The notes under the pieces are model-generated. The model saw nothing but the letters and a program-made list of their open reading frames with translations, made no database searches and was not told the DNA's origin. The position numbers and the translations under genes are program-made. This document shows positions 25,804 to 34,022 of a stretch of 64,000 nt of DNA, piece by piece. Position 1 is the first letter of the stretch, and the number at the start of each line of letters is the position of its first letter. Source of the DNA: Litorivita sp050633545 (GTDB lineage: Bacteria > Pseudomonadota > Alphaproteobacteria > Rhodobacterales > Rhodobacteraceae); the NCBI GenBank assembly GCA_050633545.1, contig JBOEGS010000007.1, positions 1 to 64,000 on the forward strand, read 5' to 3'.

Positions 25804-25815
25804 ATTAGCGCTAAC
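25804..25815. promoter_or_regulatory. LacI-type palindrome ATTAGCGCTAAC
   Basis: This 12-mer matches GTTAGCGCTAAC at 11 of 12 positions; a similar sequence precedes gap (43465) and tkt (46892). It lies in a locally AT-rich stretch 113 bases upstream of the DUF924 gene, where the promoter of that gene should be. Confidence 0.5.
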
Positions 25816-25928
25816 GTCACGGGTGCGACATTTTATTTCCGAAATGTAGCATTTTTTGACTTTTAATTACTCATACCCTTGGCTACTGCTTGAAGACAGC
25901 GGAACGCACAAAGGGCAGGAGTGGACCC

Positions 25929-26504
25929 ATGACGGGTGTGGACGAAATTTTGACATTCTGGCTCGACGAGATCGGGCCAAAGGGATGGTATGCCGAGGAT
26001 GAGGCGCTGGACCAACAAATCCGCGACCGTTTCGGCGATATGTGGGAGGCGGCGCAAAGCGGCTGCTACGGGCTTTGGTTGACCTATCCGACCGGCGCTC
26101 TGGCCTATATCATCTTGATGGATCAATTCCCCCGCAACATGTTCCGCGGCGAGGCCAAGGCCTTTTCCTCCGACCGCGCCGCTCTGGCGGCGGCCAAGGC
26201 GGCGATTGATCGCGGATGGGACATGCGCATCGACGAACCGGCGCGGCAATTTTTCTACCTGCCGTTGATGCATTCGGAGAACCTGTGCGATCAGGACCGC
26301 TGTGTGCGGCTGATGCATGAACGGATGCCGCAAGCGGGGGCGGGCAACCTGATCCACGCCAAGGCGCACCGCGAGGTGATCCGCAAATTCGGCCGCTTCC
26401 CCTATCGCAATGCGGCGCTCGCGCGTCCGGCCACCCCGCCCGAGCAATCCTATGTCGCCAGCGGCGGATACGGCAGCACCCTGCGCCAGCTTCAAGCCGG
26501 ATAA
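25929..26504 (+). CDS. DUF924 family protein
   Basis: A 191-residue alpha-helical protein of the DUF924 family (TPR-like fold). The hallmark LMDQFPRNMFRG is in the middle, followed by FYLPLMHSENLCDQDRCV and KFGRFPYRNAAL near the end. The biochemical role is unknown. The ATG at 25929 is preceded by AGGAG with good spacing, and the longer frame has no ribosome site. It is a single-gene unit with a LacI-type palindrome in its upstream region, so carbon-source control is possible. Confidence 0.85.
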   Translation: MTGVDEILTFWLDEIGPKGWYAEDEALDQQIRDRFGDMWEAAQSGCYGLWLTYPTGALAYIILMDQFPRNMFRGEAKAFSSDRAALAAAKAAIDRGWDMRIDEPARQFFYLPLMHSENLCDQDRCVRLMHERMPQAGAGNLIHAKAHREVIRKFGRFPYRNAALARPATPPEQSYVASGGYGSTLRQLQAG

Positions 26505-26563
26505 GCCGCACCGCCGCGCGCGGCGCAAAAATATTAACGCCTTTTTAAGGCTTTGCCTCACAC

Positions 26564-26588
26564 CCTCGCAGGAGATTCTCCTGCGGGG
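26564..26588 (+). terminator. Hairpin after the DUF924 gene
   Basis: CCTCGCAGGAG (26564-26574), loop ATT and CTCCTGCGGGG (26578-26588) form an 11-bp stem with one G-T pair. No T run follows. It may mark the 3' end of the DUF924 message or protect it. Confidence 0.5.
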
Positions 26589-26598
26589 CTTTGCTGCG

Positions 26599-26627
26599 TT
26601 GAACTGTTTTTCAAAATAGTTTAATAT
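26599..26627 (+). promoter_or_regulatory. Predicted lpdA promoter in an AT-rich palindrome
   Basis: TTGAAC (26599-26604) and TAATAT (26622-26627) are separated by exactly 17 bp. The -10 box sits between the arms of an AT-rich inverted repeat, AAAATAGTTT (26613-26622) and AAACTAATTTT (26629-26639). Start of transcription would be about 22 bases before the lpdA ATG. Confidence 0.6.
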
Positions 26628-26655
26628 CAAACTAATTTTGGAATCGGAGGGTGCC

Positions 26656-28050
26656 ATGGCGGCCAAGGCGTTTGATATGATCGTGATCGGGGCAGGGCCA
26701 GGGGGCTATGTCGCCGCCATTCGGGGCGCGCAATTGGGGCTCAACGTGGCCGTGATCGAACGCGAGAACCTTGGCGGTATTTGCCTCAACTGGGGCTGTA
26801 TCCCGACCAAGGCCTTGCTGCGCTCCTCCGAGGTTTTCCACCTGATGCACCGCGCCAAGGAATTCGGCCTCTCGGCCTCGGGCATCGACTACGACCTGCC
26901 CGCCGTGGTGAAACGCTCGCGCGGGGTGGCCAAACAGATGGAAGGCGGGGTCAAGCACCTGCTGAAAAAGAACAAGGTCGAGGTGATCATGGGCGAGGCC
27001 AGCCTGCCCGCCAAAGGCAAGGTCGCGGTGAAAACCGCATCTGGCACCGAAGACTTGAGCGCCAAACACATCGTTCTGGCCACGGGGGCGCGCGCCCGCG
27101 AATTGCCGGGGTTGGAGGCGGACGGCGATCTGGTCTGGACCTACCGCCATGCGCTCAACCCCGTGCGGATGCCGAAAAAGCTGCTGGTCATCGGATCGGG
27201 CGCCATCGGCATCGAATTTGCCAGCTTTTACAACACATTGGGCGCCGAAACCACGGTGGTCGAAGTGATGGACCGCGTGTTGCCCGTCGAAGACGCCGAC
27301 ATCAGCGGTTTTGCCAAAAAGCAATTCGTCAAACAGGGCATGACGATCATGGAAAAAACCATGGTCAAAAAGCTCGACCGCGCCAAGGGCAAGGTCACGG
27401 CCCATATCGAAGCGGGCGGCAAGACCACCACGCAAGAGTTCGACACGGTGATTTCCGCCGTGGGCATCGTCGGCAATACCGAAGGTCTGGGGCTGGAGGC
27501 TTTGGGCGTCAAAATCGACCGCACCCATGTTGTGACGGACGCCTATTGCCGCACGGGCGTCGAGGGGATCTATGCCATCGGCGACATCGCGGGCGCGCCT
27601 TGGCTCGCCCATAAGGCCAGCCACGAAGGCGTCATGGTGGCCGAGCTGATCGCGGGCGGCCATCCGCATCCCGTCAAACCCGAAAGCATCGCCGGTTGCA
27701 CCTATTGCCATCCGCAGGTGGCCTCGGTCGGTCTGACCGAAGCCAAGGCCAAAGAGGCCGGATACGACATCAAGGTCGGCAAATTTCCCTTTATCGGCAA
27801 TGGCAAAGCCGTTGCCTTGGGCGAACCTGAGGGCATGGTGAAAACCGTGTTTGACGCCAAAACCGGCGAGCTGCTCGGCGCGCATATGGTCGGGGCCGAG
27901 GTCACCGAACTGATCCAGGGCTATGTCGTTGGCCGCCAGTTGGAGACCACCGAAGAAGACCTGATGAACACGGTCTTCCCGCATCCCACCTTGTCGGAAA
28001 TGATGCATGAAAGCGTGCTGGAGGCCTACGGCCGCGCGATCCATATTTGA
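26656..28050 (+). CDS. lpdA: Dihydrolipoyl dehydrogenase
   Basis: FAD enzyme (E3) that reoxidises dihydrolipoamide in the 2-oxoacid dehydrogenase or glycine cleavage complexes, reducing NAD. The 464-residue protein has the FAD motif IGAGPGGYVAAI at 11-22, redox-active Cys43 and Cys48 in GGICLNWGCIP, the NAD motif VIGSGAIGIEFASF, YAIGDIAG, and the C-terminal catalytic HPTLSE with His. The ATG at 26656 follows CGGAGGG; the TTG at 26638 lies before that ribosome site. No E1 or E2 genes are near, so this copy may serve several complexes. Confidence 0.95.
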   Translation: MAAKAFDMIVIGAGPGGYVAAIRGAQLGLNVAVIERENLGGICLNWGCIPTKALLRSSEVFHLMHRAKEFGLSASGIDYDLPAVVKRSRGVAKQMEGGVKHLLKKNKVEVIMGEASLPAKGKVAVKTASGTEDLSAKHIVLATGARARELPGLEADGDLVWTYRHALNPVRMPKKLLVIGSGAIGIEFASFYNTLGAETTVVEVMDRVLPVEDADISGFAKKQFVKQGMTIMEKTMVKKLDRAKGKVTAHIEAGGKTTTQEFDTVISAVGIVGNTEGLGLEALGVKIDRTHVVTDAYCRTGVEGIYAIGDIAGAPWLAHKASHEGVMVAELIAGGHPHPVKPESIAGCTYCHPQVASVGLTEAKAKEAGYDIKVGKFPFIGNGKAVALGEPEGMVKTVFDAKTGELLGAHMVGAEVTELIQGYVVGRQLETTEEDLMNTVFPHPTLSEMMHESVLEAYGRAIHI

Positions 28051-28122
28051 TGCAAAGACTGGTTCGGGCGGCTTTCCTCGCGGCGCAATTTCTGAAAAGA
28101 TGCCGCAAACGCGGAGAGCAGC

Positions 28123-28683
28123 ATGCCCAGTATCAACAGGATCGTCATGAACAAATCGGCGCGCAAATGGATGCGCCGGTTGGACCCTCCGTCTTTGGAT
28201 GTGGCCGAGATATCGGGCAAATGGGGCCGCAGCTTCGATTTCAAGAGCTACACGGCCTTCCGCTATCCCGAATATGACATCTGCCTTGACGCGCCGCGCG
28301 ACGCGGAGGGCACGCCGTTCAAATTCGATCTGGTGATCGCCAATCAGGTATGGGAGCACCTCGACCGCCCCTATGCCGCGACGAAAAACGTGCGCAAAAT
28401 GATGCGCAAGGGGGCGCATTTCTTTGTCGCTGTGCCCTTCTATATCCCGTTTCACGGCGCGCCCGTGGATTGCTCGCGCTGGTCGGCACGGGGGTTGAAA
28501 AACCTGCTGATCGAATGCGGCTTTGACGAGGAGGCGATCGAGGCCAAACAATGGGGCAACCGCGACGCCGCGCGCCGCAATATGGAGCCCGTCTGGCCCC
28601 CCGAATATGACCCCGAGACCGATGATCTGACCGATGATCCGGATTTTCCCATCCTGACATGGGCCTTGGCGCAAAAGACCTGA
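28123..28683 (+). CDS. Methyltransferase-like protein with degenerate SAM motif
   Basis: A 186-residue protein resembling class I methyltransferases in its second half: FDLVIANQVWEHLDRPY is motif II-like, MRKGAHFFVAVPFYIP follows as motif III/strand 5. The glycine-rich motif I is not recognisable; the expected place reads VAEISGKWGRSF. It may therefore bind SAM atypically or be inactive. The substrate is unknown; similar proteins accompany glycan or lipid genes, but none are adjacent here. Starts at 28123 or 28147 are both possible; the first has GGAG upstream. Confidence 0.6.
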   Translation: MPSINRIVMNKSARKWMRRLDPPSLDVAEISGKWGRSFDFKSYTAFRYPEYDICLDAPRDAEGTPFKFDLVIANQVWEHLDRPYAATKNVRKMMRKGAHFFVAVPFYIPFHGAPVDCSRWSARGLKNLLIECGFDEEAIEAKQWGNRDAARRNMEPVWPPEYDPETDDLTDDPDFPILTWALAQKT

Positions 28684-28712
28684 GCGTTCAAAGCTGAGGC
28701 GCCTTTGCGCCT

Positions 28713-28727
28713 GTTCACACTTTGTTC
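28713..28727 (+). promoter_or_regulatory. LexA (SOS) box upstream of uvrA
   Basis: GTTC (28713-28716)-ACACTTT-GTTC (28724-28727) is an exact match to the alphaproteobacterial LexA operator GTTC-N7-GTTC. It lies 68 bases before the uvrA start codon. Confidence 0.88.
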
Positions 28728-28794
28728 ACATTTTTCCATTGGACCCGCCCGCGCCTTGGATTAGATAGGGGGTATTGGGCGAGTAGGTGGCGAT

Positions 28795-31695
28795 ATGGCA
28801 GAGCTGAAGAACATCGAAGTGCGCGGCGCGCGCGAACATAATCTCAAAAGCATCGACGTGGATATTCCGCGCGACCAGATGGTGGTGATCACCGGCCTGT
28901 CGGGGTCGGGCAAGTCGTCTTTGGCCTTTGATACGATCTATGCCGAAGGGCAACGCCGCTATGTCGAAAGCCTCTCGGCCTATGCGCGCCAATTTCTTGA
29001 TATGATGCAAAAACCTGACGTGGATCATATCTCGGGCCTCAGCCCCGCGATCTCGATCGAGCAAAAAACCACCTCGAAAAACCCGCGCTCGACCGTCGGC
29101 ACCGTGACCGAGATTTACGACTATATGCGGCTCTTGTATGCCCGTGTCGGCACCCCCTACAGCCCCGCAACGGGCCTGCCCATCGAGGCGCAGCAGGTGC
29201 AGGATATGGTCGACCGCGTCATGGCGATGGAGGAGGGGACGCGCGCGTTTCTTTTGGCCCCCATCGTGCGCGACCGCAAAGGCGAATACCGCAAGGAATT
29301 TCTGGAGCTGCGCAAACAGGGGTTCCAACGGGTCAAGGTCGACGGTGCCTTTTATGAATTGGACGAGCCGCCCACATTGGACAAGAAATTCCGCCACGAT
29401 ATCGACGTGGTCGTCGACCGGATCGTCGTGCGCGAGGGGCTCGAGACCCGTCTGGCCGACAGTTTCCGCACCGCGCTTGATCTGGCCGACGGTATCGCGA
29501 TCTTGGAAACCGCGCCCTCGGCGGGCGATGACGGCGCAACCCCCGATCCCGAACGCCACACATTTTCGGAAAAATTTGCCTGCCCCGTCAGCGGCTTCAC
29601 CATCCCCGAGATCGAACCCCGGCTGTTTTCGTTTAACGCGCCCACGGGGGCCTGCCCGACCTGTGACGGGCTGGGGATGGAGCTGTTTTTCGACGAACGC
29701 CTCGTGGTGCCCGATGCCGATCTCAAGGTCTATGACGGCGCGCTGGCCCCGTGGCGCAAGGGTAAATCGCCCTATTTTCTGCAAACCATCGAGGCCATCG
29801 CCAAACATTACGAGTTCAACAAAAACGCCAAATGGAAAGACCTGCCCGCCCATGTGCAGCAGGTGTTCCTTTACGGGTCGGGCGAGGAAGAAATCCAGTT
29901 CCGCTATGACGAAGGCGGGCGCGTCTATCAGGTCAGCCGCGTGTTCGAAGGCGTCATTCCCAACATGGAACGCCGCTACCGCGAGACCGACAGCAACTGG
30001 ATTCGCGAGGAATTCGAACGCTATCAAAACAACCGCCCCTGCGGCGATTGCGGCGGCTACCGTCTGCGCGAAGAGGCCTTGGCGGTGAAAATCGGCCCTG
30101 CCAAAGGGGGTGCAGAGACCTGTTTGCACGTCGGCCAAGTGGTGCAAATGTCGATCCGCGAGGCCTATGAGTGGTGCGAAACCGTGCCAAACCACCTGAC
30201 CAAGCAGAAAAACGAAATCGCCCGCGCGATCTTGAAGGAAATCCGCGAGCGTTTGGGCTTTTTGAACAATGTCGGCCTCGAATATCTGACCATGAGCCGC
30301 AACGCGGGCACTTTGTCGGGCGGCGAAAGCCAGCGTATCCGCCTTGCCTCGCAAATCGGATCGGGGCTGACGGGGGTGCTATACGTGCTCGACGAGCCGT
30401 CGATCGGCCTGCATCAACGCGACAATGACCGTTTGATCGGAACGCTGAAAAACCTGCGTGATCAAGGCAATACGGTGATCGTGGTCGAACATGACGAGGA
30501 TATGATCCGACAGGCCGATTACGTTTTCGACATCGGCCCCGGTGCGGGGATCCACGGCGGGCAGGTCGTTGCCAAAGGCACGCCCGAAGAGATTATCGCC
30601 GATGCGGCGTCGCTGACGGGGCAATACCTGAGCGGGGCGCGCGAGATCGCGGTGCCCGCCAAACGCCGCAAGGGCAACAAGAAAAAGATCACCGTCAAAG
30701 GCGCGACGGGCAACAATTTGCAAAATGTCACCGCCGATTTCCCGCTGGGGCAGTTTGTCTGCGTCACGGGCGTGTCGGGGGGCGGCAAATCGACCCTGAC
30801 CATCGAGACCCTGTTCAAAACCGCCTCGATGCGGCTCAACGGCGCGCGCCAAACGCCCGCGCCCTGCGAGACCATCAAAGGGCTGGAGCATCTCGACAAG
30901 GTCATCGACATCGACCAACGCCCCATCGGGCGCACGCCGCGTTCCAACCCCGCGACCTATACCGGCGCCTTCACGCCGATCCGCGATTGGTTTGCGGGCC
31001 TGCCCGAAGCCAAGGCGCGCGGCTATAAACCGGGACGGTTCAGCTTTAACGTCAAAGGCGGGCGCTGCGAGGCTTGCCAAGGCGATGGCGTCATCAAGAT
31101 CGAGATGCATTTTCTGCCCGATGTTTACGTCGAATGCGAGACCTGCAAAGGCGCGCGCTATAACCGCGAGACTCTGGAAATCCGCTTTAAAGGCAAAAGC
31201 ATAGCCGACGTTCTTGATATGACGGTCGAAGATGCGCAGGCGTTTTTCACCGCCGTTCCGTCGATCCGCGAAAAGATGGATGCGCTGGTGCGGGTCGGCC
31301 TTGGCTATATCAAGGTCGGGCAGCAGGCGACGACCCTATCGGGCGGCGAAGCGCAGCGGGTGAAACTGTCAAAGGAACTGGCCAAACGCTCGACGGGGCG
31401 CACGCTTTATATCTTGGACGAGCCGACCACGGGGCTGCATTTCGAGGATGTGAAAAAGCTGCTCGAGGTGCTGCACGAATTGGTCGATCAAGGCAATTCG
31501 ATGGTGGTGATCGAACATAACCTCGACGTGATCAAAACCGCCGATCATATCATCGACATCGGCCCCGAAGGCGGCGATGGCGGCGGAGAGATTGTCGCCA
31601 CAGGCACCCCCGAAGAGGTCGCCGCCGAGCCGCGCAGCCATACGGGCCGCTATCTGGCGCAGATGCTCAAATCGGGTTCCGTGGCTGCCGAATAG
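28795..31695 (+). CDS. uvrA: Excinuclease ABC subunit A
   Basis: DNA-damage recognition ATPase of nucleotide excision repair; a dimer loads UvrB at lesions. The 966-residue protein has two ABC ATPase modules: first P loop GLSGSGKSS at 34-42 with signature LSGGESQRIRLA, second P loop GVSGGGKST with signature LSGGEAQRVKL. Zinc-binding Cys pairs are visible as CPTCDG, CGDCGG, CEACQGDG and CETCKG. Length is typical. An SOS box lies directly upstream and a bidirectional terminator follows. It is a single-gene unit; the usual neighbour ssb is not present here. Confidence 0.98.
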   Translation: MAELKNIEVRGAREHNLKSIDVDIPRDQMVVITGLSGSGKSSLAFDTIYAEGQRRYVESLSAYARQFLDMMQKPDVDHISGLSPAISIEQKTTSKNPRSTVGTVTEIYDYMRLLYARVGTPYSPATGLPIEAQQVQDMVDRVMAMEEGTRAFLLAPIVRDRKGEYRKEFLELRKQGFQRVKVDGAFYELDEPPTLDKKFRHDIDVVVDRIVVREGLETRLADSFRTALDLADGIAILETAPSAGDDGATPDPERHTFSEKFACPVSGFTIPEIEPRLFSFNAPTGACPTCDGLGMELFFDERLVVPDADLKVYDGALAPWRKGKSPYFLQTIEAIAKHYEFNKNAKWKDLPAHVQQVFLYGSGEEEIQFRYDEGGRVYQVSRVFEGVIPNMERRYRETDSNWIREEFERYQNNRPCGDCGGYRLREEALAVKIGPAKGGAETCLHVGQVVQMSIREAYEWCETVPNHLTKQKNEIARAILKEIRERLGFLNNVGLEYLTMSRNAGTLSGGESQRIRLASQIGSGLTGVLYVLDEPSIGLHQRDNDRLIGTLKNLRDQGNTVIVVEHDEDMIRQADYVFDIGPGAGIHGGQVVAKGTPEEIIADAASLTGQYLSGAREIAVPAKRRKGNKKKITVKGATGNNLQNVTADFPLGQFVCVTGVSGGGKSTLTIETLFKTASMRLNGARQTPAPCETIKGLEHLDKVIDIDQRPIGRTPRSNPATYTGAFTPIRDWFAGLPEAKARGYKPGRFSFNVKGGRCEACQGDGVIKIEMHFLPDVYVECETCKGARYNRETLEIRFKGKSIADVLDMTVEDAQAFFTAVPSIREKMDALVRVGLGYIKVGQQATTLSGGEAQRVKLSKELAKRSTGRTLYILDEPTTGLHFEDVKKLLEVLHELVDQGNSMVVIEHNLDVIKTADHIIDIGPEGGDGGGEIVATGTPEEVAAEPRSHTGRYLAQMLKSGSVAAE

Positions 31696-31711
31696 CGGAT
31701 GAAAAACATAC

Positions 31712-31740
31712 AAAAGGGCGCCGAAATCGGGCGCCCTTTT
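31712..31740. terminator. Bidirectional intrinsic terminator after uvrA
   Basis: AAAAGGGCGCC (31712-31722), loop GAAATCG and GGCGCCCTTTT (31730-31740) form a perfect 11-bp stem between the converging uvrA and DUF2892 genes, with A and T tracts at both ends. Confidence 0.93.
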
Positions 31741-31761
31741 CGCTTTAATGCGCTGTAAATA

Positions 31762-31962
31762 TTAGCGCTTTTCCATCGGGCAGGTGTTCACACCGATGAA
31801 TTTATAGATCAGGCAAGAGCCCATCAAACCCGTCGCCAATGGGATGATCCCGAGAAGATAGAGCCAGCTATAGGCCCCGTCACCATTGAGGAAAAATCCC
31901 AAAATCAGCGCCGCGCCAACAACGATCCGCAGGACGCGGTCGATACCACCAACATTTCGCAT
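31762..31962 (-). CDS. DUF2892 (YgaP-like) inner membrane protein
   Basis: A 66-residue protein with two membrane helices (about 11-30 and 34-54) starting MRNVGGIDRVLRIVVGAAL, the DUF2892 signature, and ending with Cys in GSCLIYKFIGVNTCPMEKR. The ATG at 31962 is chosen because GGGAG precedes it by nine bases; the longer frame to 32013 would include the promoter. Members of this family often accompany rhodanese or thiosulfate/sulfide genes, but none are adjacent. An FNR-type box at the right distance upstream implies expression at low oxygen. Confidence 0.85.
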   Translation of the reverse strand: MRNVGGIDRVLRIVVGAALILGFFLNGDGAYSWLYLLGIIPLATGLMGSCLIYKFIGVNTCPMEKR

Positions 31963-32019
31963 GTGTTCACTCCCTACATTCGAATAGCTAGATATTATGC
32001 ATCCTGAATGCATCTGTAT

Positions 32020-32033
32020 CTGATTTAAATCAA
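32020..32033 (-). promoter_or_regulatory. FNR/FnrL-type box and promoter of the DUF2892 gene
   Basis: CTGAT-TTAA-ATCAA matches TTGAT-N4-ATCAA at nine of ten defined bases. Read on the minus strand, TAATAT (31997-31992) is placed so that the box centre is at -41.5 from a start near 31985, the class II activator position. Confidence 0.68.
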
Positions 32034-32070
32034 AAGCCGCGAGAGCTGCGGCGCGCCGGCCACAATGCGC

Positions 32071-32949
32071 CTATGTCGCGGAGCGGCTGCGCGCGGCCAG
32101 ACGCGGCAGCATGGCGCTGAAATCGCGGCCCTTGCCGTCTTCATCCTCGACAAACCGCGCATAGAGCGCCGCAGCCAGTTGCCCCATCGGCGTATCCGCA
32201 TCCGCGCCCTCGGCGGCCTGCTGCGACAGGCGCAAATCCTTGAGCATCAATTCCGCCGCAAACCCCGGTTTATAACCGTTATCAGCCGGCGATTGCGGCC
32301 CGATCCCCGGTGCGGGGCAATAGGCGTTCATCGACCAGCTATAGCCGCTCGAGGTGCTCACCACATCGAACATCTTTTGCCGGTCCAGCCCCAATTTATC
32401 CGCCAAAGCAAAGGCTTCGCAGGTGGCGATCATGGTCACGCCAAGGATCATATTGTTGCAAATCTTCGCCGCTTGGCCCGCGCCCGCATCGCCGCAATGC
32501 ACCGCTTTTTGCCCCATGATCTCGAACAGCGGCGCGGCCACGTCAAAATCCGCCCCATCCCCCCCCGCCATAAAGGTCAGCGTGCCCGCCTCGGCCCCGA
32601 TGGTGCCGCCCGACACCGGCGCATCGACAAATCCAAGCCCCGCCTTGGCGGCCATATCGGCCACGGCGCGGGCGCTTTCGACGTCCACGGTCGAACAATC
32701 GACCAAAACCGCCCCCTTCGTCATGGCGGGGATCACCTCGGCGGCGACGCTGCGCAAAATCGCGCCATTGGGCAACATGGTGATCACCACATCCGCGCCA
32801 GCGGCGGCTTCGGCGCCGCTTTTGGCCGCGGCTGCGCCCGCCGCCGATGTGCCTGCGGCGTCATATCCGGTGACCTCATGGCCCGCTTTGGCAAGGTTCG
32901 CCGCCATCGGCGCGCCCATGTTGCCCAGCCCGATAAATCCGATTTTCAT
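32071..32949 (-). CDS. mmsB: 3-hydroxyisobutyrate dehydrogenase
   Basis: NAD-dependent oxidation of 3-hydroxyisobutyrate to methylmalonate semialdehyde in valine breakdown. The 292-residue protein starts KIGFIGLGNMGAPMAANL (Rossmann motif of the beta-hydroxyacid dehydrogenases), has DAPVSGGTIGAEAGTL as the substrate-binding signature and the catalytic Lys in GQAAKICNNMILG. It is last of a minus-strand set with 3-hydroxyisobutyryl-CoA hydrolase and an acyl-CoA dehydrogenase, which makes the valine assignment strong. Confidence 0.94.
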   Translation of the reverse strand: MKIGFIGLGNMGAPMAANLAKAGHEVTGYDAAGTSAAGAAAAKSGAEAAAGADVVITMLPNGAILRSVAAEVIPAMTKGAVLVDCSTVDVESARAVADMAAKAGLGFVDAPVSGGTIGAEAGTLTFMAGGDGADFDVAAPLFEIMGQKAVHCGDAGAGQAAKICNNMILGVTMIATCEAFALADKLGLDRQKMFDVVSTSSGYSWSMNAYCPAPGIGPQSPADNGYKPGFAAELMLKDLRLSQQAAEGADADTPMGQLAAALYARFVEDEDGKGRDFSAMLPRLAARSRSAT

Positions 32950-32993
32950 TGTATTTTCCTCCCGTTAGGGGCGCTGCGCCCCTTTGTGTCACG

Positions 32994-34022
32994 TCAAAAA
33001 CTCAGGCCCTGCGCCCCCAATGGCATGAGCATCGCGCTGACCTCGGCCGTGGGCACATCAAGCGTCTGATGCTTCCATTTCGGCGCTTTGTCCTTGTCGA
33101 TAATCGCCGCACGGATGCCTTCGAGAAAATCGCCATGTTCCATCGCGCGGGCGGTGAAACGGTATTCGAGCGTCAGCGCGCGGCGGATGTCATCGCTGCC
33201 GCGCAGCCGGTGGATCATCTCGACGGCGGCGGCCATGGCCAAGGGCGAATTGCGCCGCAATGCCCCCAGCGTGTCGCGGGCAAAATCGCTGTCCTCGCTT
33301 TCGAGCGCGCGGGCAATATCGCCAAGGGTCTCGCCGCCAAAACAACGGCGGATCGCCTCGGCCTGCGGCTCCAGCGCCCCTTGCGCGGGCGTCTCTGCGG
33401 CGCGGTCGATCCACGTCAGATCGCCTGTCATCGCCAGCGCATTTTTCAATTCCGGCCACTTCAGCTGCGGGATGTAATAGTCTGCAAAACCTGCATAAAT
33501 CGCGTCTGTCGCCGTCATGCGCCCCGCCGTGCAGCCAAGGTATTCGCCGATCCGCTCCGGCGCGCGGGCAAGGATCAATGAGCCGCCCACATCGGGCACC
33601 AGACCGATGCCGCATTCGGGCATGGCGATGCGGCTGCTCTCGCAGGTGATGCGGTGCGAGCCGTGGCACCCGATGCCGACCCCGCCGCCCATGGTATAGC
33701 CTTGCAAAAAGCTCACCACAGGTTTGGGAAATTCGAAGAGTTTCGCGTTCATCCGGTATTCGTCGGCCCAAAATTCGCGCCCGTAGCCGAAATCTCCCGC
33801 CGTGCCCGTGGCGTAAAGCTCGGCAATATCGCCGCCCGCGCAAAAGGCCTTGTCGCCCTCGGCGTCGATGATCAAAAGCTGCACCGCCTCGTCCTCGGCC
33901 CAAGCGTCCAATGCCGCCTCGATATCGAGGCACATCTGATAGGACAGCGCATTGAGCGCCTTGGGGCGGGTGAGGGTGATGCGCCCTGCAACCCCTTCTT
34001 TTCGAATGGAAATATCGCTCAT
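32994..34022 (-). CDS. 3-hydroxyisobutyryl-CoA hydrolase (crotonase family)
   Basis: Hydrolyses 3-hydroxyisobutyryl-CoA to the free acid, so the next enzyme (MmsB) can act. The 342-residue crotonase-fold protein has CAGGDIAELYATG for the CoA oxyanion site, YTMGGGVGIGCHGSHRI and MPECGIGLVPDVGGSLIL, with the longer C-terminal part typical of the hydrolase branch compared with enoyl-CoA hydratases. The start overlaps the stop of the acyl-CoA dehydrogenase gene (ATGA at 34019-34022). Mitochondrial HIBCH is the eukaryotic counterpart. Confidence 0.9.
   Translation of the reverse strand: MSDISIRKEGVAGRITLTRPKALNALSYQMCLDIEAALDAWAEDEAVQLLIIDAEGDKAFCAGGDIAELYATGTAGDFGYGREFWADEYRMNAKLFEFPKPVVSFLQGYTMGGGVGIGCHGSHRITCESSRIAMPECGIGLVPDVGGSLILARAPERIGEYLGCTAGRMTATDAIYAGFADYYIPQLKWPELKNALAMTGDLTWIDRAAETPAQGALEPQAEAIRRCFGGETLGDIARALESEDSDFARDTLGALRRNSPLAMAAAVEMIHRLRGSDDIRRALTLEYRFTARAMEHGDFLEGIRAAIIDKDKAPKWKHQTLDVPTAEVSAMLMPLGAQGLSF

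Noticed and set aside
26632..28674. A 680-codon minus-strand open frame
   Set aside because: It lies opposite lpdA and the methyltransferase-like gene, both of which have clear family motifs and ribosome sites.
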